A stretch of DNA of 64,000 nt from Sphingomonas sp. Root241 (GCF_001428865.1 NZ_LMIV01000004.1:128061-192060), one strand, 5' to 3'; shown: positions 46,976-56,154, counted from the first letter of the stretch. The notes: a model not told the origin generated them from the letters alone. Translations and numbers: made by a program.

Positions 46976-48487
46976 ATGTCCGATCAGGCCATCCGATCCA
47001 TCATCATCGTCGGCGGCGGCACCGCCGGGTGGATCAGTGCGGCCGTGCTTTCGCGCTTCCTCGATCCCGCACGCTGCAGCATCACGCTGATCGAATCCGA
47101 GGAGATCGGCACGATCGGCGTCGGCGAGGCGACGGTGCCGCTGATGCAGCATCTGAACGGCCTGCTCGGCATTGATGAGCGCGAGTTCGTCAAGGCGACG
47201 CAAGGCAGCTTCAAGCTCGGCATCGCGTTTCGCGACTGGGGCACGATCGGCAACACCCACTTTCACGGCTTCGGCGATTATGGCGACGCGATCGAAGGCA
47301 TCGCGCCGCATCATCATTGGCTCAAGCTGCGTGGCGAAGGCGATGCTACGCCGATCGACGACTATAGCCTGCCTTATGCGATGGCCCGCCGCGGCCGGTT
47401 CGCGCCGCCGTCGGCCGATCCCGCCAGCCAGACGAGCTTCTATCGCTACGCCTTCCATTTCGACGCCTTGCTCTACGCCCGCTTCCTGCGGAATTACTGC
47501 GAGCAGCGCAGCGTCCGCCGCATCGAGGGCAGGGTGGTCGACACCGAGCTCGAAGGCGAGACCGGTCGCATCGCGGCGGTGGTCACTGCCGACGGCCAGC
47601 GCCACGCCGCCGACCTGTTCGTGGATTGCTCGGGGTTCCGCGGCCTGCTGATCGAGGAGGCGCTCGGCACCGGTTACGAGGACTGGCGCCACTGGCTGCC
47701 CTGCGACAGCGCAGTAGTAGCCCCCAGCGCGCTTATGGGCCCGCCGACGCCGTACACTATCTCCACCGCGCGTGAAGCGGGCTGGCAGTGGCGCATCCCG
47801 CTCCAGCACCGGATGGGCAACGGCTATGTCTATTCGACGCGCTTCACCGACGACGAACGCGCGCGCGACCTGTTCACCGCCAATGTCGAGGGCAAGCTCC
47901 TCGCCGATCCGCGCGTGCTGCGCTTCACCACCGGCAGGCGCCGGAAATTCTGGAACGGCAATTGCGTCGCGATCGGGCTGGCGGGCGGGTTCATGGAGCC
48001 GCTCGAATCGACCAGCATCCAGCTCATCCAGACGGCGATCGCCCGGCTGGTGGAGTATTTCCCCGACCGCAACTGGGATCCGCGCATCGCCGATGAATAT
48101 AACCGCCTCACTACGAACGAATTCGAGCGGATCCGCGACTTCCTGATCCTGCATTACTCCCTCACTCGCCGCGACGATGCGCCGCTCTGGGACTATTGCC
48201 GGGCGATGGAGATGCCCGACACGCTCCGCCACAAGATCGAGGTCTTCAAGGCGACCGGCCGCGTGCCGCTGCTTTCCGAGGAATCCTATCAGGAGCCGAG
48301 CTGGGTGGCGATCTTCGCGGGCAACGGTTTCCTTCCCGATCGCTACGATCCGCTGGTCGACCGGCTCGATCCCGAGCGGCTCCGCGCCGGGCTCGCGCAT
48401 CGCCGCCGCCTGCTCGCCAAGGCCGCCGAAACGATGCCGCCGCACGAATTGTTCATCCAGCGCTGCTGCCTGGCCGAAGCCGCGTGA
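46976..48487 (+). CDS. Tryptophan-halogenase-family flavoprotein 1
   Basis: 503 residues from ATG 46976. The FAD-binding motif is [17 protein letters not shown], followed by [14 protein letters not shown]. Residues that matter in PrnA are kept: a Lys at position 80 in [12 protein letters not shown] (PrnA Lys79), [10 protein letters not shown] which matches the WxWxIP halogenase signature, and [12 protein letters not shown] with Glu344-Ser345 at the PrnA active-site position. Flavin-dependent halogenases use reduced FAD, oxygen and halide. In gene clusters with TonB receptors the natural substrate of these relatives is not established. No flavin reductase gene is nearby. It overlaps the next gene by four bases. 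Confidence 0.9.
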   Translation: MSDQAIRSIIIVGGGTAGWISAAVLSRFLDPARCSITLIESEEIGTIGVGEATVPLMQHLNGLLGIDEREFVKATQGSFKLGIAFRDWGTIGNTHFHGFGDYGDAIEGIAPHHHWLKLRGEGDATPIDDYSLPYAMARRGRFAPPSADPASQTSFYRYAFHFDALLYARFLRNYCEQRSVRRIEGRVVDTELEGETGRIAAVVTADGQRHAADLFVDCSGFRGLLIEEALGTGYEDWRHWLPCDSAVVAPSALMGPPTPYTISTAREAGWQWRIPLQHRMGNGYVYSTRFTDDERARDLFTANVEGKLLADPRVLRFTTGRRRKFWNGNCVAIGLAGGFMEPLESTSIQLIQTAIARLVEYFPDRNWDPRIADEYNRLTTNEFERIRDFLILHYSLTRRDDAPLWDYCRAMEMPDTLRHKIEVFKATGRVPLLSEESYQEPSWVAIFAGNGFLPDRYDPLVDRLDPERLRAGLAHRRRLLAKAAETMPPHELFIQRCCLAEAA

Positions 48488-50007
48488 GCGACGCGCAACT
48501 CCGCTCGATCCTGATCGCCGGCGGCGGCACGGCGGGCTGGATGGCGGCGGCGGCGCTGTCGACGGCGCTCAAGCCGCACCAATGCCGTATCGTTCTGGTC
48601 GAATCCGAAGAGATCGGCACAGTGGGGGTGGGCGAAGCCACGATCCCGCCGATCCAGCTCTTCAACAAGCTCCTCGGCGTCGACGAGTGCGAATTCGTGC
48701 GCGAGACGCAAGGCACCTTCAAGCTCGGCATCGAATTCGTCGGCTGGCTCCGCGAAGGCGAGCGCTATTTCCATCCCTTCGGTCGCTATGGTGACGATTT
48801 CGGCCTAACGCCGTTCCACCAGCAATGGCTGCGCGCACGCACGCTCGGCAACGCCACGCCGCTCGACGCCTGGTCGCTCAACCATCAGGCGGCGTATCGC
48901 GGCAGGTTCGAGATCCCGACGCCGCAATCGGGCCGGGTCTTCTCGACCTTCTCCTGGGCCTATCATTTCGATGCCTCGCTTTATGCCCGCTATCTCCGCG
49001 GGCTCGCGGAAAGCCGTGGCGTGGAGCGCATCGAGGGCAAGATCGCCGAGGTCGTGCTGCGGCCCGAGAACGGATTCGTCGAACGCCTCACGCTCGCCGA
49101 CGGCCGCGGCCTCGAAGCCGACCTGTTCCTCGACTGCACCGGCTTCCGCGGCCTGATCACCGAAGCCCTCGACACCGGCTATGAGGACTGGACCCGGTGG
49201 TTGCCCTGCGACCGCGCGCTCGCCGTTCCGTGCGCGCGTATCGCGGATCCGGAGCCCTTCACGCGCTCGACCGCTCGCCCAGCCGGGTGGCAATGGCGAA
49301 TCCCGCTCCAGCACCGCACCGGCAATGGCCAGGTCTATTGCAGCGGCGCGATCTCGGACGATGCGGTACACGCCAGCCTGATGGCCAATCTCGACGGCGC
49401 GCCCGAGGCCGAACCCCGCCAGCTCCGCTTCACCACCGGCCGCCGGCGCCGCGCCTGGAACCGCAACTGCATCGCGCTCGGCCTCGCCTCGGGCTTTCTC
49501 GAGCCGCTCGAATCGACCAGCATCCATTTGATCCAGACGGGCATCTCGCGGCTCCTGTCCTGGTTCCCGGACCGCAATTTCGATCCCTTGCTGGCGACCG
49601 AGTATAACCGGCTGGTCGATGCCGAGATGGAGTCGATCCGCGACTTCCTCGTCCTGCACTATCAGGCGAACCAGCGCGACGAGCCGTTCTGGCGCCAGTG
49701 CCGCGCAATGGCGATCCCCGATACGCTCGCCGCCAAGATCGAGATGTTCCGCGCCAATGGCCGACTGATCGAGCGCCAGCACGAGCTCTTCCATCCGCCG
49801 AGCTGGCTCGCGGTGCTGCTGGGCCAGGGGGTGCATCCCGCCACGCACGATCCATTGGCCGATACGATAGCGCCGCAGGAGCTCGCCGCGATCCTCGGCG
49901 GGATGCGTCAGGTGATCGACCAGGCCGTCGATCGCATGCCGACGCACCAGCAGTTCATCGAACACCATTGCCGCGCCGCGGCACGCCCGATCCCGCTCGC
50001 ATCCTGA
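48484..50007 (+). CDS. Tryptophan-halogenase-family flavoprotein 2
   Basis: 507 residues from GTG 48484, which overlaps the stop of the preceding gene (GTGA). It is a clear paralogue: [32 protein letters not shown], Lys80 in [24 protein letters not shown] and [12 protein letters not shown] with Glu343. The two differ most between residues 90 and 160, the substrate-facing part in PrnA, so they may act on different molecules or form a heterodimer. Both are soluble without signal peptide, so whatever they modify is in the cytoplasm. Confidence 0.9.
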   Translation: MSDAQLRSILIAGGGTAGWMAAAALSTALKPHQCRIVLVESEEIGTVGVGEATIPPIQLFNKLLGVDECEFVRETQGTFKLGIEFVGWLREGERYFHPFGRYGDDFGLTPFHQQWLRARTLGNATPLDAWSLNHQAAYRGRFEIPTPQSGRVFSTFSWAYHFDASLYARYLRGLAESRGVERIEGKIAEVVLRPENGFVERLTLADGRGLEADLFLDCTGFRGLITEALDTGYEDWTRWLPCDRALAVPCARIADPEPFTRSTARPAGWQWRIPLQHRTGNGQVYCSGAISDDAVHASLMANLDGAPEAEPRQLRFTTGRRRRAWNRNCIALGLASGFLEPLESTSIHLIQTGISRLLSWFPDRNFDPLLATEYNRLVDAEMESIRDFLVLHYQANQRDEPFWRQCRAMAIPDTLAAKIEMFRANGRLIERQHELFHPPSWLAVLLGQGVHPATHDPLADTIAPQELAAILGGMRQVIDQAVDRMPTHQQFIEHHCRAAARPIPLAS

Positions 50008-50022
50008 ATTGGAGCCGTGACC

Positions 50023-50676
50023 ATGAAGCTGCGCATCGTCATCCTGCCGTTGCTGCTGGCGAGTGCCGCGGCTCCGCTCGCGGCTGCCATGCTGCAGGAC
50101 ATCACTGCGGGGATTACCTCCACCAAGACGGCCAGCGCGGTCAGCATCAGTGCCGATCCCGCATTGTCCGATGGGCGGCTCGTGCTGCGCGTCGCCGCGC
50201 AGAACCGCACGCGGGCTCCAGTCCCGTTCGGACCAGCCTCGGTGCGCATCACCACTGCTGCGGGCGAAAGCGTCGCAATACGTCCGCTCGCGGCGCTGAT
50301 CGCCGAAGTGCGTTCGGCCGCGGGGATGGAGGAATCGGGGTCGGTCTCCGTGGTGGCGGCGCCGGCGATCATGACCAACAATTCCGGCCAGAAGGACGTC
50401 AGCGGCTATACCGGCGGGATGGGTAACGTGGTTGCGCAGGGCACCCACAAGCGCAAACCCAGGCCCGCCGATGTCGCCGCCGCCGAGAAGCAGATCGCCG
50501 CGCTGAAGGCAGGCATCCTCGCCGACGCGACGATCGCCCCGGGCCAGCTTGCGGCGGGCCAGCTCGTCACCGAGAAGATCCGGTTCCCGGGCAAGCGCGA
50601 ACGCGGACTGGTGGTGACGGTGTCACTTGCCGGCGAGGAACACAGCTTCCGCTTCGACGCGCCGGCGGGTCAGTAA
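50023..50676 (+). CDS. Secreted protein of unknown function in the halogenase operon
   Basis: 217 residues from ATG 50023 with TTGGAG eight bases ahead. A signal peptide (MKLRIVILPLLLASAAAPLAA) is followed by two beta-rich parts: about 30-110 with LSDGRLVLRVAAQNRTRAPV, which looks like an immunoglobulin-like strand pattern, and 160-215 with QLVTEKIRFPGKRERGLVV. The middle (about 112-135) is Gly/Asn-rich and flexible. No family recognised. It is 15 bases behind halogenase 2 and likely in the same transcript, so it may bind the receptor's ligand in the periplasm. Confidence 0.75.
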   Translation: MKLRIVILPLLLASAAAPLAAAMLQDITAGITSTKTASAVSISADPALSDGRLVLRVAAQNRTRAPVPFGPASVRITTAAGESVAIRPLAALIAEVRSAAGMEESGSVSVVAAPAIMTNNSGQKDVSGYTGGMGNVVAQGTHKRKPRPADVAAAEKQIAALKAGILADATIAPGQLAAGQLVTEKIRFPGKRERGLVVTVSLAGEEHSFRFDAPAGQ

Positions 50677-51007
50677 GATCATGAAGTGGAGGAGGGAGCG
50701 TCTCCGCATGGGACACGGCGCGTGAAGAGAAGCTAGCGCGATCGAGCTTGGCCCAAACCAGCCGGGTTTTCGGTATGTCCGCTATCGATGGTTAGCCGCG
50801 AAAGGTCACACTAGGGTCACACTGCCTGCTTGGTTCTGGCCTGTTCCTGCGCAGGCGATCCAGGAGGGTGTGGACCAGGCAGCATCATACTCCTGTTTTC
50901 GCACGAGCACCGATGAGAGGGGCGTTACGATATCAAAGAGCTGGAGGAGGCTGCCAGGCGAAATCCTACATTGCAAGCATGTCTGCAAATGAGTGGAAAG
51001 CGGTCGA
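50677..51007. other. Intergenic stretch without recognised gene
   Basis: 331 bases. The only structure noted is a direct repeat, GGTCACACT at 50804-50812 and again at 50815-50823. Open frames here are short and lack protein character. No tRNA or terminator was recognised. Confidence 0.5.
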
Positions 51008-51418
51008 TCAGCGATAACGTGGCCGTCTTGCACGCCCCTCCCTGGAAGGGAGGGGATGGGGGTGGGTGCCGCCGAGGCACTCGGCGGCGGTCGACAGAAT
51101 ATGCTGGCCGGCACCGTCGGGGTTGGCGAGCACGTCAGAGTTCCAGAGACGAAGCACACGCCAGCCCTGCGATTCAAGAAATGTCGTTCGCCGCGCATCG
51201 GCTTCCACGGTTTCGATGTGCTGGCTGCCGTCGAGTTCGATCGCGAGCTTCGCCTTCCTGCACACCAGATCGATGATGAAAGGCGCCTCGACGAATTGTC
51301 GGGTGAAGGCCGGGCGGAAGCGGGCGACGCGGTGCCAGATCGCAAGTTCGGCAGGCGTCGGGTTGTTGCGCAGCTCGCGTGCACGGGCGGTCAGGCGCGG
51401 ATCGACACGGCGCAGCAT
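51008..51418 (-). CDS. DUF559 (endonuclease-like) domain protein with repeat-encoded tail
   Basis: 136 residues from ATG 51418; an upstream ATG at 51454 adds residues encoded by repeat sequence. NPTPAELAIWHRVARFRPAFTRQ, PFIIDLVCRKAKLAIELDGSQH, DARRTTFLESQGWRVLRLWNSDVL match DUF559, a Vsr/PD-(D/E)xK-like small nuclease fold with the Asp of IDLVC, Glu-x-Asp of IELDGSQH as the catalytic set. Such proteins are widespread and of unclear role. The last 20 residues (THPHPLPSREGRA) are encoded by a family C repeat, which has probably replaced the original C-terminus. A second copy lies directly upstream of the start. Confidence 0.8.
   Translation of the reverse strand: MLRRVDPRLTARARELRNNPTPAELAIWHRVARFRPAFTRQFVEAPFIIDLVCRKAKLAIELDGSQHIETVEADARRTTFLESQGWRVLRLWNSDVLANPDGAGQHILSTAAECLGGTHPHPLPSREGRARRPRYR
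51035..51066. repeat. GC-rich repeat, family C, inside the DUF559 3' end
   Basis: CCCCTCCCTGGAAGGGAGGG followed by GATGGGGGTGGG. It encodes the C-terminal tail of the DUF559 protein on the minus strand. Confidence 0.85.
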
Positions 51419-51429
51419 GCGGTGAGCGT

Positions 51430-51487
51430 ACAATGGCTTCGCTTCGCTCGCCAACCCACCCCTAACCCCTCCCTTGCAGGGAGGGGA
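51430..51487. repeat. GC-rich repeat, family C, upstream of DUF559
   Basis: GGCTTCGCTTCGCTCGCC, then AACCCACCCCTAACCC and CCTCCCTTGCAGGGAGGGG. It matches the copy at 32347-32400 over most of its length and is in inverted orientation to the copy at 51035-51066, so the DUF559 gene is bracketed by an inverted pair. Confidence 0.85.
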
Positions 51488-51588
51488 ACAAGAATGACTG
51501 ATTCTGGGGCGTTAGCAGTCGGATCACCACATATCAGGGCGCTTTCAGCGAAGCTTTCCAGGCCACGCCGCCAGCGTCTGCTCTTCCC

Positions 51589-52905
51589 TTATTCAGCCGC
51601 GTCCGCCGCCACCGGCGTCCGTGCCGCTTGCTTGCGATAGTCGAAAGTCGCGAGGCTGGATGCCTTCATCTCGATCGAGAAGCCCGGCGCGGTCGGTGCG
51701 CGATAGGCGCCGTCCTCCACCACGCACGGATCCAGGAAATGCTCGTGGAGATGATCGACATATTCGATCACGCGCCCGTCCGTCGTGCCGGCGAAGCAGA
51801 GATAGTCGAGCATCGCGAGGTGCTGGACATATTCGCACAGCCCCACGCCGCCGGCGTGCGGGCACACCGGCAGGTCGTATTTCGCCGCCATCAGCAGCAC
51901 GGCCAGCACTTCGTTGACGCCGCCCAGCCGGCACGCGTCGATCTGCACCACGTCGATCGCGCCGCGCATGATGAACTGTTTGAAGACCACCCGGTTCTGA
52001 CACATCTCGCCGGTCGCGACGCGCATCGGCGCCACCGCTTCGCGGATCTGTCGATGTCCCTCGACATCGTCGGGGCTGGTCGGCTCCTCGATGAACCAGG
52101 GATCGGCGAAGGCCAGGGCGCCGAGATGGCGGACCGCCTGGTCGACTTCCCAGACCTGGTTCGCGTCGATCATCAGCTTTCGCTCGGGCCCCAATACCTC
52201 GCGCGCGATCGCCACGCGGCGGATGTCGTCCTCGACCGATTGCCCGACCTTCAGCTTCACATGATCGAAGCCCTCCGCCACTGCTTCTCGGCACAGCCGT
52301 TCGAGCTTGGCGTCCGAATAACCCAGCCAGCCCGCCGAAGTGGTGTAGGCCGGATAGCCCTTGTCGAGCAGCGTCGCGACGCGCTCCGCCTTGCCCGCGG
52401 CGCGCGTCTCCAGCAGCGCCACGCCTTCCTCGGGGGTGATGCAGTCGGTGATGTAGCGAAAGTCGATCAGTCCGATTAGCTCGGCAGGCGACATTTCGCC
52501 GATCAGCTGCCACAGCGGCTTGCCCGCCGCCTTGGCGAGCAGGTCCCACACCGCATTGACCACCGCGCCGGTGGCGAGATGGATCACGCCCTTCTCGGGA
52601 CCGATCCAGCGCAATTGGCTGTCGCCGGTGATGTGCCGCCAGAATCGCGCGCCGTCCGCGCGGATCCAGTCGAGGTCGAGCCCCTCGACCAGTGGGGCGA
52701 GCGCCTCGATCGCCGCGCAGACTATGTCGTTGCCGCGGCCGATGGTGAAGGTCAGGCCGTGGCCCTCGAGAGCGGGATCGTCGGTCTCGAGGATGCAATA
52801 GGCCGCCGAATAATCCGGATCGGGATTCATCGCGTCGGACCCGTCGAGCATCTGCGACGTGGGGAAGCGGACGTCGAGTACGCGCAATTTGCGGATGATG
52901 GCCAT
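51589..52905 (-). CDS. L-fuconate dehydratase (enolase superfamily)
   Basis: 438 residues. The enzyme dehydrates L-fuconate to 2-keto-3-deoxy-L-fuconate in the cytosolic, non-phosphorylated fucose route. Active-site residues fit the characterised Xanthomonas enzyme with an offset of one: Lys217 and Lys219 in HVKLKVGQ, metal ligands Asp247 (MIDANQVWE), Glu273 (FIEEPTSPDD) and Glu300 (ATGEMCQN), and His350 in VCPHAGGVGL. The N-terminal capping domain with SDAMNPDPDYSAAY is also typical. It is divergent from the mutarotase gene. The other pathway genes (fucose dehydrogenase, lactonase, later steps) are not in the window. Confidence 0.93.
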   Translation of the reverse strand: MAIIRKLRVLDVRFPTSQMLDGSDAMNPDPDYSAAYCILETDDPALEGHGLTFTIGRGNDIVCAAIEALAPLVEGLDLDWIRADGARFWRHITGDSQLRWIGPEKGVIHLATGAVVNAVWDLLAKAAGKPLWQLIGEMSPAELIGLIDFRYITDCITPEEGVALLETRAAGKAERVATLLDKGYPAYTTSAGWLGYSDAKLERLCREAVAEGFDHVKLKVGQSVEDDIRRVAIAREVLGPERKLMIDANQVWEVDQAVRHLGALAFADPWFIEEPTSPDDVEGHRQIREAVAPMRVATGEMCQNRVVFKQFIMRGAIDVVQIDACRLGGVNEVLAVLLMAAKYDLPVCPHAGGVGLCEYVQHLAMLDYLCFAGTTDGRVIEYVDHLHEHFLDPCVVEDGAYRAPTAPGFSIEMKASSLATFDYRKQAARTPVAADAAE

Positions 52906-53026
52906 TACGCGGAGACCAGCTCCCGATGCGCCTGCCGGCTCGTCATGCGTGCCCTTTCGATCATCGGTCTTGCTGCCCCTCCTGCATCGCCCGATAGTCC
53001 GGACGATACCATCGCGTGTTCGCAGA

Positions 53027-53043
53027 TGATAACGATTTTCATA
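53027..53043. promoter_or_regulatory. Candidate IclR site between fuconate dehydratase and mutarotase genes
   Basis: TGATAACGATTTTCATA agrees at 11 of 17 positions with TGAAGAGTGTTTTTATA at 54399-54415, and both lie in promoter regions of genes around the IclR regulator. The shared core is TGAnnAnnnTTTTnATA. This is a comparison of only two sites made by eye. Confidence 0.35.
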
Positions 53044-53131
53044 GGTGGGAATCGCCTGTGGCGCAAGTTTCCTGTTGTGTTAAAAGACATGGCGACGGAA
53101 CCGGACACTGAATCGGGGGAATGGGAGGATA

Positions 53132-53467
53132 ATGACAAGGCGACACTGCTTCGCGCTCGACCTGGTCGACGATGCTGCGCTCATCGCCGAGTACGAGGCG
53201 TACCATGCCCCGGGGGCGGTCTGGCCAATGGTTCTCGACCATCTCCATGCACAAGGCATCGAGGGGATGGAGATCTGGCGGACCGGCGACCGCATGGTGA
53301 TGATCACGCAAGTCGCCGACGACTATCCCCGCGCGGTCGAGGCTCCCCCGGAGATCGCCGAATGGGAGACGCTGATGTGGCGCTTCCAGCGTGCGCTGCC
53401 CCACGCCGCGCCGGGGGAGAAATGGGTGCCGATGCAACGCATCTTCACGTTCGGCGAAACGCGATGA
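53132..53467 (+). CDS. L-rhamnose/L-fucose mutarotase family protein
   Basis: 111 residues with GGGAGGAT directly ahead of ATG 53132. The fold signature is YHAPGAVWPMVLDHLHAQGI, MEIWRTGDRMVMI and WETLMWRFQRALP; the His of YHAP and the Trp pair are conserved in mutarotases. These enzymes interconvert alpha and beta anomers; in this neighbourhood with L-fuconate dehydratase and FucP the substrate is most likely L-fucose, as in the Xanthomonas pathway. Length agrees with the family (about 105-115). Confidence 0.88.
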   Translation: MTRRHCFALDLVDDAALIAEYEAYHAPGAVWPMVLDHLHAQGIEGMEIWRTGDRMVMITQVADDYPRAVEAPPEIAEWETLMWRFQRALPHAAPGEKWVPMQRIFTFGETR

Positions 53468-53472
53468 TCGCG

Positions 53473-53501
53473 AATCGGGCGTCTGCCCGGGCCGCCTGAT
53501 T
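53473..53501. terminator. Hairpin between converging mutarotase and IclR genes
   Basis: AATCGGGCG (53473-53481) pairs with CGCCTGATT (53493-53501) with one wobble. The loop contains CTGCCCGGG. It sits exactly between the two stop codons and may end both transcripts; no long T-run is present. Confidence 0.5.
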
Positions 53502-53502
53502 C

Positions 53503-54294
53503 TCAGATGCGGCTGTCGCCCTCGACGAGCTGCTCGGAGATTTGCTCGGCCGCGAGCCGGACCAGTTCGCCGGTCTCCTTCGGCGAGATCGAAGGCTGGA
53601 GCTTCTTGAGATAGGGCACGGTCAGCGCCGCCGCGGCCATCCCGCCGCGCATCACTGGTGCCGAGATATCGGTGACGCCCGCGACGAACTTGCTCGGCGT
53701 GAGTTCGACCTGACGCTCGCGAATCTCGTCGGCATGCGCGCGGAACGCCGCCAGCTCGGCTTCCGGAAGCTGCGGATCGAGCAGGCTCTCCCAGCGGCGG
53801 CGCACATCCTCGGGCTGGAAGGCGTAGAGCACCACTCCCGACGCCGCCTGCACCAGCGGCCGGCGATAGCCGACGCGCACCGAGAAGCCGAGCTGCTCGC
53901 TCGACTCCATCCGCGCGACCACCACCATCTCGCCCTGGGTGTGCAATGCGAGATGACAGGATTGACCGACGCTCGATGCGAGCTGGCGCATCACCGGCAG
54001 CGCTGCCTCGATCAGGTTGCGCGTGCGCGGCTGCTGCATGCCCAGCGAGAACAGCCGGTCGGTCAGCCGATAGCCTTCGTTCGACGGATCCTGCTCGATA
54101 TAGCCGCGGAACTCGAGCACCTGGACCATGCGGAACAGCTCGCCATGCGAGCGCTCGAGCCGGTTGACGATGGCGGTCAAAGTCATCGGCCGCGCCTCGG
54201 TCGCGAGCAGTTCGAGGACGTCGATTCCTTTTTCGAGCGCGGGGGCCCGATAGCGCGAGTCGATCTCGCTTTTGTCTTCAGCGGCCTTCTTCAC
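53503..54294 (-). CDS. IclR family regulator, likely of fucose genes
   Basis: 263 residues. The winged helix is ALEKGIDVLELLATEARPMTLTAIVNRLERSHGELFRMVQVLEFRG (residues 20-65), and the effector domain (80-255) has LASSVGQSCHLALHTQGEMVVVARM, VGYRRPLVQAASGVVLYAF and GVTDISAPVMRGGMAAAALTVPYL. IclR proteins respond to sugar acids or aromatic acids. It lies between the mutarotase and fucose transporter genes and diverges from the latter; the candidate operator at 54399-54415 is in their shared region. L-fuconate or a later keto acid is the probable effector. Confidence 0.9.
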   Translation of the reverse strand: MKKAAEDKSEIDSRYRAPALEKGIDVLELLATEARPMTLTAIVNRLERSHGELFRMVQVLEFRGYIEQDPSNEGYRLTDRLFSLGMQQPRTRNLIEAALPVMRQLASSVGQSCHLALHTQGEMVVVARMESSEQLGFSVRVGYRRPLVQAASGVVLYAFQPEDVRRRWESLLDPQLPEAELAAFRAHADEIRERQVELTPSKFVAGVTDISAPVMRGGMAAAALTVPYLKKLQPSISPKETGELVRLAAEQISEQLVEGDSRI

Positions 54295-54398
54295 GGCACC
54301 CCCTCATGGCGTTCTTGCCCGCACCGTGTAACTGTTGCCGGCTCCGGAATGAAGACGGAGCGGCACAGAGGGCGCGGCGGAAAAGTTGCATTCGTATG

Positions 54399-54415
54399 TG
54401 AAGAGTGTTTTTATA
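54399..54415. promoter_or_regulatory. Candidate IclR site before the fucose transporter gene
   Basis: TGAAGAGTGTTTTTATA lies inside a looser dyad (CGTATGTGAA ... TTATATGCG). TTGCAT at 54386-54391 is a possible -35 and TTATAT near 54411 a possible -10, with a long spacer. See the related site at 53027. Confidence 0.35.
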
Positions 54416-54450
54416 TGCGCAAGCCCCGGAGAGGGCCATTGGAGGAGAGA

Positions 54451-55761
54451 ATGAGCCACATGGAAGCCCGAGCTCCATTCGCCGCGCCGGAGGCGCTGCC
54501 GCGCGGCCGCCATGCCGTCGCAGGGCTGCTCCCGATCATTCTGATCGTCGCCTTGTTCTTCCTCTGGGGCGTCGCGAACAATTTGAACGACGTGCTGATC
54601 GCGCACTTCAAGAAGCTGTTCACGCTGAGCGACCTGCAGGCGGGACTCGTCCAGTCGGCTTTCTATCTCGGCTATTTCTGCCTCGCGATTCCCGCCGCTT
54701 TGTTCATGCGCGCACGGGGCTATCGCGCTGCCGTGCTGACCGGACTGGGTCTCTACGGGCTCGGCGCGTTGCTCTTCTGGCCGGCGGCGGGTGCGCAGAG
54801 CTATCCCTTCTTCCTCGCCGCATTGTTCGTGATCGCCAGCGGCCTCGCCTTCCTCGAAACCTCCGCCAACCCCCTGATCGCGCGGCTGGGATCGGAGGAG
54901 ACCGCCTCGCGGCGCCTCAACCTCGCCCAAGCGTTCAACCCGCTCGGGTCAATCACCGGCGTCGTGCTCGGTAGCCAATTCATCCTGTCGGGCGTGACGG
55001 TCTCGCCCGCGCAGCTGCAGGCGATGACGCCCGCCGCGCTCGAGGCATGGCGCGCGAGCGAAGCCTCCTCGGTCCAGCTCCCTTACCTGGTGATCGGCCT
55101 CGTCGTGATCGGCTGGGCGATATTGATCCGTGTCGTCCGGTTTCCTCCGGTGGCGACCGAGAGCGACGTCGACGAAGGCGTCGGCGCGATCGATGACTTC
55201 CGCTCGCTGCTGCGCGAGCGCCGGCTGCTGTTCGGTGTCGTCGCGCAATTCTTCTATGTCGGCGCGCAGGTCGGGGTCTGGAGCTATCTGATCCGCTATG
55301 CGCAGGTCGCGGTGCCCGGGACCGACGAACACCGCGCCGCCAGCTATCTCACCCTCTCGCTGGCGCTGTTCATGGTCGGGCGTTTCGCGGGGGTCATGCT
55401 GATGGGCCGTATCGCGGCGCTACCGCTGCTAGCGAGCTTTGCCGGCATTTCAGCTCTTTTGTGCGTTGTTGCTGCCGCGATGGGCGGTTTCGCCGGAACT
55501 GCCGCGCTCGTCGCGACGAGCTTCTTCATGTCGATCATGTTCCCGACGATTTTCGCAGAATCGGTGGCGGGGCTGGGCGCGCGGACCAAATCGGCGGCGG
55601 CTCTGCTCGTGATGGCGATCATCGGCGGTGCGGTCCTGACCGCGGCGATGGGCTATACATCGGACGCGAGCGGCTCGATCCTGTGGGCGATGCTGGTGCC
55701 GGCCCTGTGTTTTCTCGTCGTCATGGCCTTCGCACTGCGGGCGAGGACGTTGCGGATCTGA
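54451..55761 (+). CDS. fucP: L-fucose:H+ symporter
   Basis: 436 residues from ATG 54451 with GGAGGAGAGA ahead. Twelve hydrophobic helices. FFLWGVANNLNDVLI contains Asp47 and FLETSANPLI contains Glu136, matching Asp46 and Glu135 of E. coli FucP, the proton and sugar residues. QAFNPLGSITGVVLGSQFIL and ETIFAES-like TIFAESVAG further fit the family. Neighbouring fuconate dehydratase, mutarotase and IclR genes support L-fucose as substrate, so the symbol is given. Compare the second FucP-class gene at 1635, where the Glu is Gln. Confidence 0.9.
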   Translation: MSHMEARAPFAAPEALPRGRHAVAGLLPIILIVALFFLWGVANNLNDVLIAHFKKLFTLSDLQAGLVQSAFYLGYFCLAIPAALFMRARGYRAAVLTGLGLYGLGALLFWPAAGAQSYPFFLAALFVIASGLAFLETSANPLIARLGSEETASRRLNLAQAFNPLGSITGVVLGSQFILSGVTVSPAQLQAMTPAALEAWRASEASSVQLPYLVIGLVVIGWAILIRVVRFPPVATESDVDEGVGAIDDFRSLLRERRLLFGVVAQFFYVGAQVGVWSYLIRYAQVAVPGTDEHRAASYLTLSLALFMVGRFAGVMLMGRIAALPLLASFAGISALLCVVAAAMGGFAGTAALVATSFFMSIMFPTIFAESVAGLGARTKSAAALLVMAIIGGAVLTAAMGYTSDASGSILWAMLVPALCFLVVMAFALRARTLRI

Positions 55762-56154
55762 TCCGTCGTGCACCAGGCCCGATTCGGATCAATTCGACTC
55801 GCGGAAAAATGCGATCGCGTGCTTTCAATGTCCATGGCGAGGGCCCATGCATCCGGCGCGATCTGGCAGGCGTTCTTGCCGAGCTGATTGATCTGGGGAC
55901 CGCCTGGCTGGACCTGAACTTTACCGCAAGCCATGGCAAATAGCCGGAAATTGCGCGATCGCTCCTGCCGGCCGAACGTCGGGCGCGGTGTCCGGAGCGG
56001 GCTTACCGGCTAGCGGTGCAGGACGGCCGGGCGGCGGAAAAGGGAGTTAAACGCCGCCCGACCGCACCCCTTAGGGGGGAACCCTCCGGAGCTCAACCTT
56101 CATACTCCTGAATACGTGTCGCGGCCAGTACGGAGAATCCCCGTAACGGGACAA
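55762..56154. other. Intergenic region between converging fucP and glycosidase genes
   Basis: 393 bases. CGGGCGGCG (56028-56036) pairs with CGCCGCCCG (56052-56060) in a 15-base loop hairpin that could end one of the transcripts, although no T-run follows. No convincing gene; open frames are short and without family look. Confidence 0.55.

Noticed and set aside
50677-51007. Search for a tRNA and attachment site beside the repeat-flanked DUF559 gene
   Set aside because: No cloverleaf-like sequence or integrase gene was found; only a short direct repeat is present.
52905-53138. 77-codon minus-strand frame ending in TAATG at the fuconate dehydratase start
   Set aside because: The overlap looks like coupling, but the frame covers the mutarotase promoter and start, and the peptide resembles no protein.
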